Below are positions 61,701 to 64,000 of a stretch of DNA of 64,000 nt, in pieces. The position numbers and the translations under genes were made by a program. The notes beneath the pieces were generated by a model that was given only the letters and a program-made list of their open reading frames with translations, did not search any database and had not been told where the DNA came from. This DNA comes from Ciona savignyi. Taxonomy: Eukaryota > Chordata > Ascidiacea > Phlebobranchia > Cionidae. Positions within the stretch are counted from its first letter, which is position 1; each line of letters starts with the position of its first letter. The stretch lies in the NCBI GenBank assembly GCA_000149265.1, contig CH003301.1, positions 886,726 to 950,725 on the forward strand, written 5' to 3'.

Positions 61701-64000
61701 AATTTCGCTCGCGGTTTAGCTAGTGAACAGTACGAAATAGCAGAAGCTAACGACCAAGCCGAGTTGGACATTTTGTCAGATTTTCGATGAATTCCAACCA
61801 GACACTTGGCTTCGGTCAGCAAAAGCCAAAGCGGAGCCGTGTTCTCTGGCGGAAGGAAAGGACAGTGGAGATGGAAAAGCACTACATATCAAGGTGGTTG
61901 GTACAACAACAAATATGGGCTATCGAGGGTGCCGGGAAGTGTCATGCAATGTTACTTTAGAAAGAGGATTGAAACAAAGAAGAGAAGTTCCATTCGTAAA
62001 AACTGAATTTTGTTAAATTTCATGCACAATTCAACCGCTAACCTTCAAGCACGAGATCTGTTCCACGGCAGCAAAGTATCGCCAATGTAAAGCATTCAAC
62101 TGATTTTCTTACAGTTGCCGGATCTCTTTCCTTTTGTAATCGATCAATTCCGTATTGATGGCATTCATCCGCCAGACTTGCCCGTTCACTGATCGGAATG
62201 TCTCTAAGCAGAGAAGACACCACACGCTCTCCTTTTGCTGATAGCACCTGTGGGGAAGGAATTTCACTGTTTAAAAAAGGAAATAAATTGTTGGAACCGT
62301 TATTATTGGACATGAATTTCGTTACAAAATAATAAAGAAAAATTACTGCTGGATTGTTGCAGATAAGGATTAATCAAAAATTTCGATAAAATAAAAATAC
62401 CTCTATAAGTGCCGACATCCCTTCATCTATACGCTTGGTGAAGATCTTCATTATTCCAAGATGTAGTTTAACTACATGAACATCCACTGCCTTTAAGTAT
62501 AAGCCAAGATAAGGCCAAGATAGTTTAGACAAAAAGGACGTTTACAAATACAAACCTACACTAAGTTAGACGCAGGTAAAGCCATTAAAATATGCAAAAT
62601 GTGACCTAACTTTCATTTTATACATATATATATATACTGCCAAAACGCGGGAATCGCTGCGAAAAATATAGTATAAGCCATATGCAGTTCATGTGCATGG
62701 CATACATGTAAGCTGCATGCAACCAATACCAAGTATTTCAAGTGATTTAAGTTAAGTAGTGGGTCATGGGATTCTCACCTGGGGGTGTTCTTGAAGCATT
62801 TTCTTTAACTTTGTTTCGGCATCGTTGGTGCAGCCCGCATGAAACATAGCGTGGGCCATCAAAATATGAGCGGATTGGTCAGCTGGATTCAATTTAGTCA
62901 GAAGTTGAGACAAACTTAGTGCGACTGCAAGTGAAGTGTCCTCATTGCAAGAAATTATTTCCTCCACAGAAATGTCACCAGTCCGCTGAGCTTAAAAACA
63001 AATAAAGAATTTCCGTTCTGTATTTTAATGGATTTTAAATAGCACATGTTGGGTCGCGTGGAACCAAAATTAGCCTAATTGACTTTGATTGGACAAATTG
63101 ATTTGGCAAGAAATGTAATCTAGCTATTTTTTTTATTTGATAATTTACCCTTTTTTTGAGGAAGGGGCGCATCCTGCAGTAAAGCTTTAGCATGGTCAAA
63201 CAAAGTTTGCCGTGTTCTTGTTCTCAGCACCAGAGGTTCCTTATTTAACTGAACCACCACCGTCTTCTGATTAATTCTATAAGCAGCCTGGTACGAATGT
63301 TAAATCAATACGCATATGATCTTATAGGCAAAAAATATTTGTATAAATTTTGGCCATTAAAGTTTATACACATTTACCATTAAATCTTGCACCAGTAAAC
63401 ATACGTTTCCATCTTCCATGTGCATAACCGCACGTTCACAGAGCAAAGTGACGTCACGGGGATTGTTGCTTAATAATAAGTCGTAATCTTTCTGTGCTTT
63501 CTCCTGGTAAAGCACCACATTTTGTTTGTTTAAACCTAGTGTTGTTGTATTTTTGTACAAGACTACAGAGAATATCTTACCATTTAAGTATTCTTAATTA
63601 TATGAGTGAAACTAGCAATTGACGTACCACTTTCAACAGTAGAAAAATAATATTAAAAAAAAATATCACCGATAAGTTTATATATTACAGACTGTTATTA
63701 GAAATTTTAGACAGCATGGGAGTATGTACCTTGTTTCCAAGTTCCCGGTAGCATAACGCCCTCGCTGTAAGAATGGCAGTGTCTTGTGCAAAGTGAGGAT
63801 CTTCAAGAAGCTTGTCATATATTTTAACAGCAAGTTTATTTTTACCCAGCTTAGAGTAACAAGAAGCTAGCTTGAACTGGGCGTATTTGCTGCTAGGCTG
63901 TAAAACAAGCATTGCTCTGTATAGATCAGATGAGTTGCGAATGCTGTCCATTTTGGTTATAGTTTTGAATCGATCTTCGGCTGTAATTTTAGACGCACTT
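58769..64000 (-). CDS. Tetratricopeptide-repeat protein, TTC34-like (5' part outside window)
   Basis: Sixteen exons close in phase: 64000-63730 (open at the window edge), 63503-63378, 63287-63149, 62990-62779, 62490-62401, 62247-62043, 61327-61218, 61160-60983, 60920-60830, 60763-60527, 60463-60387, 60318-60118, 60031-59817, 59481-59330, 59259-59110 and 58982-58769. About 888 residues are visible. TPR-type helix pairs recur, for example AQFKLASCYSKLGKNKLAVK, AHILMAHAMFHAGCTNDAE, SYLARAECMAHLGDQRLALL and VEGLCGRAFMRLALGEEYD, plus C-terminal YCMRGNIYLTGGKEFEACQD. A polar acidic linker encoded near 60527-60763 separates two repeat blocks. TPR arrays bind protein partners; nothing enzymatic is seen. 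TTC34 is my best guess from the VEGLCGRAFMRLALG type of block, not a certainty. The reading frame is open through position 64000, so the true start is upstream; the stop is TGA at 58771-58769. Confidence 0.8.

Noticed and set aside
1..64000. CRISPR array, operon or phage-like cluster
   Set aside because: No regularly spaced direct repeats; genes are spliced, eukaryotic and functionally unrelated.

Overview
The window is AT-rich animal genomic DNA. It holds compact multi-exon genes with introns mostly of 70-700 bp, GT-AG splice sites, nuclear tRNA genes and metazoan-only families (a Gla/EGF/LamG protein, dymeclin, chondroitin synthase, a claudin-like protein). The gene structures and small introns fit a tunicate such as Ciona; this is inference, since no species-diagnostic sequence was checked. 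I built exon models by hand from coding frame, splice dinucleotides and phase agreement. Nearly all junctions close in phase; exceptions are stated.

Layout: 178-885 (+) is the 3' end of an unrecognised gene. 3519-6861 (+) is a paired-class-like homeobox gene with a very long glutamine/asparagine/serine-rich tail. 11725-13833 (+) is an intronless dymeclin gene. 15237-21144 (+) is ABCF3, convergent with 21608-26178 (-), a chondroitin sulfate synthase. 28731-29773 (+) is a small claudin-like four-span protein. 31033-32474 (+) is an orphan Cys-rich single-pass membrane protein. 33022-40330 (-) is an M13 (neprilysin/ECE-like) metalloprotease with an exceptionally long cytoplasmic tail. 43307-52426 (+) is a complete 28-exon gene for a vitamin K-dependent Gla protein. 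53132-56980 (-) is an SLC19-family vitamin transporter. 58769-64000 (-) is the 3' part of a TPR-repeat (TTC34-like) gene running off the window.

The standout is 43307-52426. It has the Protein S/Gas6 order (signal peptide, carboxylation propeptide, Gla domain, Cys-bounded basic loop, EGF repeats, two LamG domains), but with 17 EGF repeats where vertebrate Gas6 and Protein S have four. It keeps the 25-nt third exon typical of vitamin K-dependent genes and has a polybasic candidate cleavage site in the loop after the Gla domain. One of its introns hosts two identical antisense tRNA-Val genes.

Mobile or repetitive material is modest: a 240-bp hAT-type MITE with a perfect 8-bp target duplication in an ABCF3 intron, a decayed hAT-like element in the Gla gene, a tRNA-derived SINE-like family (three copies), and a tandem tRNA-like repeat inside the metalloprotease gene. 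The genes look like an ordinary linear neighbourhood of unrelated functions; nothing indicates an operon or gene cluster. I see no viral genes, CRISPR arrays or bacterial features.
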